Assembly (NCBI RefSeq): GCF_013745115.1 | Contig: NZ_CP051151.1 | Location: 1,612,001 to 1,676,000 of the forward strand | DNA: 64,000 nucleotides | From: Hujiaoplasma nucleasis | GTDB taxonomy: Bacteria; Bacillota_I; Bacilli_A; Izemoplasmatales; Hujiaoplasmataceae | Reading direction: 5' to 3' | Part shown: positions 63,686 to 64,000 of the stretch, piece after piece | Layout of the letters: each line of letters begins with the position of its first letter | How positions within the stretch are numbered: position 1 is the stretch's first letter | The notes under the pieces: generated by a model | Seen by the model: the letters and a program-made list of their open reading frames with translations, nothing else | Databases searched by the model: none | Told to the model about the DNA's origin: nothing | Position numbers and translations under genes: made by a program

Positions 63686-64000
63686 ATGTTTATATTCAAA
63701 TTGATAAGAAGAATGGTATTGTTTTTTTTGGTCATCATTGTGATAACTTTTGTAGGATTACTTATTTATATGAACTCAGTTAATGTTAATATCACTGATG
63801 AAGACTTGCCAGAAAACGTTTATAATTCATCTAAGAACTTAGAAATTAGAATGATTGATTCTATGATTGAAATCGTAACTTCTGATAATCAGGAAGATGC
63901 TAACCAAGATATAGAAGATTTCTTGAATCTAATGATTTTTAAAACAATTAGGGATGATATTAATGCTGAATATGATCCTATAAAGGGTGAGTCTGATCAA
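63686..64000 (+). CDS. Membrane-anchored protein of unknown function, cut by window end
   Basis: At least 105 residues, still open at the window end. It begins MFIFKLIRRMVLFFLVII, one N-terminal helix (about 10-30), then an acidic soluble part rich in Ile, Asp and Glu (NITDEDLPENVYNSSK, SMIEIVTSDNQEDANQDIED). No family is recognised from this part. It begins 9 bases after the nucleoside hydrolase, perhaps in the same transcript; the upstream GGTG is a weak ribosome site. Confidence 0.6.
   Translation, partial: MFIFKLIRRMVLFFLVIIVITFVGLLIYMNSVNVNITDEDLPENVYNSSKNLEIRMIDSMIEIVTSDNQEDANQDIEDFLNLMIFKTIRDDINAEYDPIKGESDQ

Overview
The window is AT-rich DNA from a Gram-positive-type bacterium. Genes are tightly packed and preceded by strong GGAGG-type ribosome binding sites. 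Promoters are sigma-A-like (TTGACA / TATAAT), and there are many U-tailed hairpin terminators and lipoproteins with classic lipoboxes. TGA serves as a stop (for example purA, and rnfD where the stop overlaps the next start), so this is not a code-4 mycoplasma. Low GC, a complete FASII operon, no cell-wall, sporulation or phage genes, nucleoside salvage and polyamine import suggest a free-living Tenericutes/Izemoplasma- or Acholeplasma-like organism, or a related low-GC Firmicute. That placement is inference; no rRNA is present to confirm it.

Layout. 1-6.0 kb (minus): a nucleoside ABC importer of the BMP type (nupN-O-P-Q) and a deoxynucleoside kinase. 6.1-9.2 kb (plus): three membrane proteins, including DUF1361 and DUF2079 members. 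9.3-13.2 kb (minus): a five-gene redox pump cluster, rnfD-rnfG-rnfE-rnfA-nqrF, which looks like Rnf membrane subunits joined to an NQR-type NADH dehydrogenase subunit. 13.6-32.1 kb (plus): mixed metabolic and surface genes, namely an Old Yellow Enzyme, a serine hydrolase, a CotH-kinase lipoprotein, gnd, a TPR-GAF-GGDEF protein, an AI-2E-type permease, an aldo/keto reductase, a SOUL protein, a GH81 beta-1,3-glucanase lipoprotein and a tocopherol-cyclase-like protein. 32.1-33.9 kb: a T-box leader whose specifier reads UAC (Tyr), in front of a divergent tyrosine phenol-lyase-like gene. 34.1-38.1 kb: an FAD dehydrogenase, then purA and purB.

38.1-48.0 kb (minus): a rhomboid protease, then a complete type II fatty acid synthesis operon transcribed acpP-accB-accC-accD-accA-fabH-fabK-fabD-fabG-fabF-fabZ. 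It starts from a near-consensus promoter flanked by FabT-like TTTGA/TCAAA half-sites. 48.2-52.5 kb (plus): DUF4956, a VTC-type polyphosphate polymerase domain protein, and an LRR-LTD-CotH lipoprotein. 52.7-58.4 kb: LemA, a TPM-domain lipoprotein, a GtrA-like protein and the potABCD polyamine importer with a leader hairpin. 58.7-64 kb: cold shock protein, methylglyoxal synthase, GH3 glycosidase, ribokinase, nucleoside hydrolase and a membrane protein cut by the window edge.

How it fits together. Imported nucleosides can be phosphorylated (dNK) or hydrolysed (nucleoside hydrolase) with the ribose recovered by the ribokinase; purA/purB convert IMP to AMP. GH3 and GH81 enzymes would supply glucose from glucans. 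The redox pump would couple NADH oxidation to ion transport, but its electron acceptor cannot be told from this window. The points most worth following up are the Tyr T-box on a lyase usually thought of as degradative, the hybrid Rnf/NQR cluster, and the DUF4956-VTC-CotH surface cassette.
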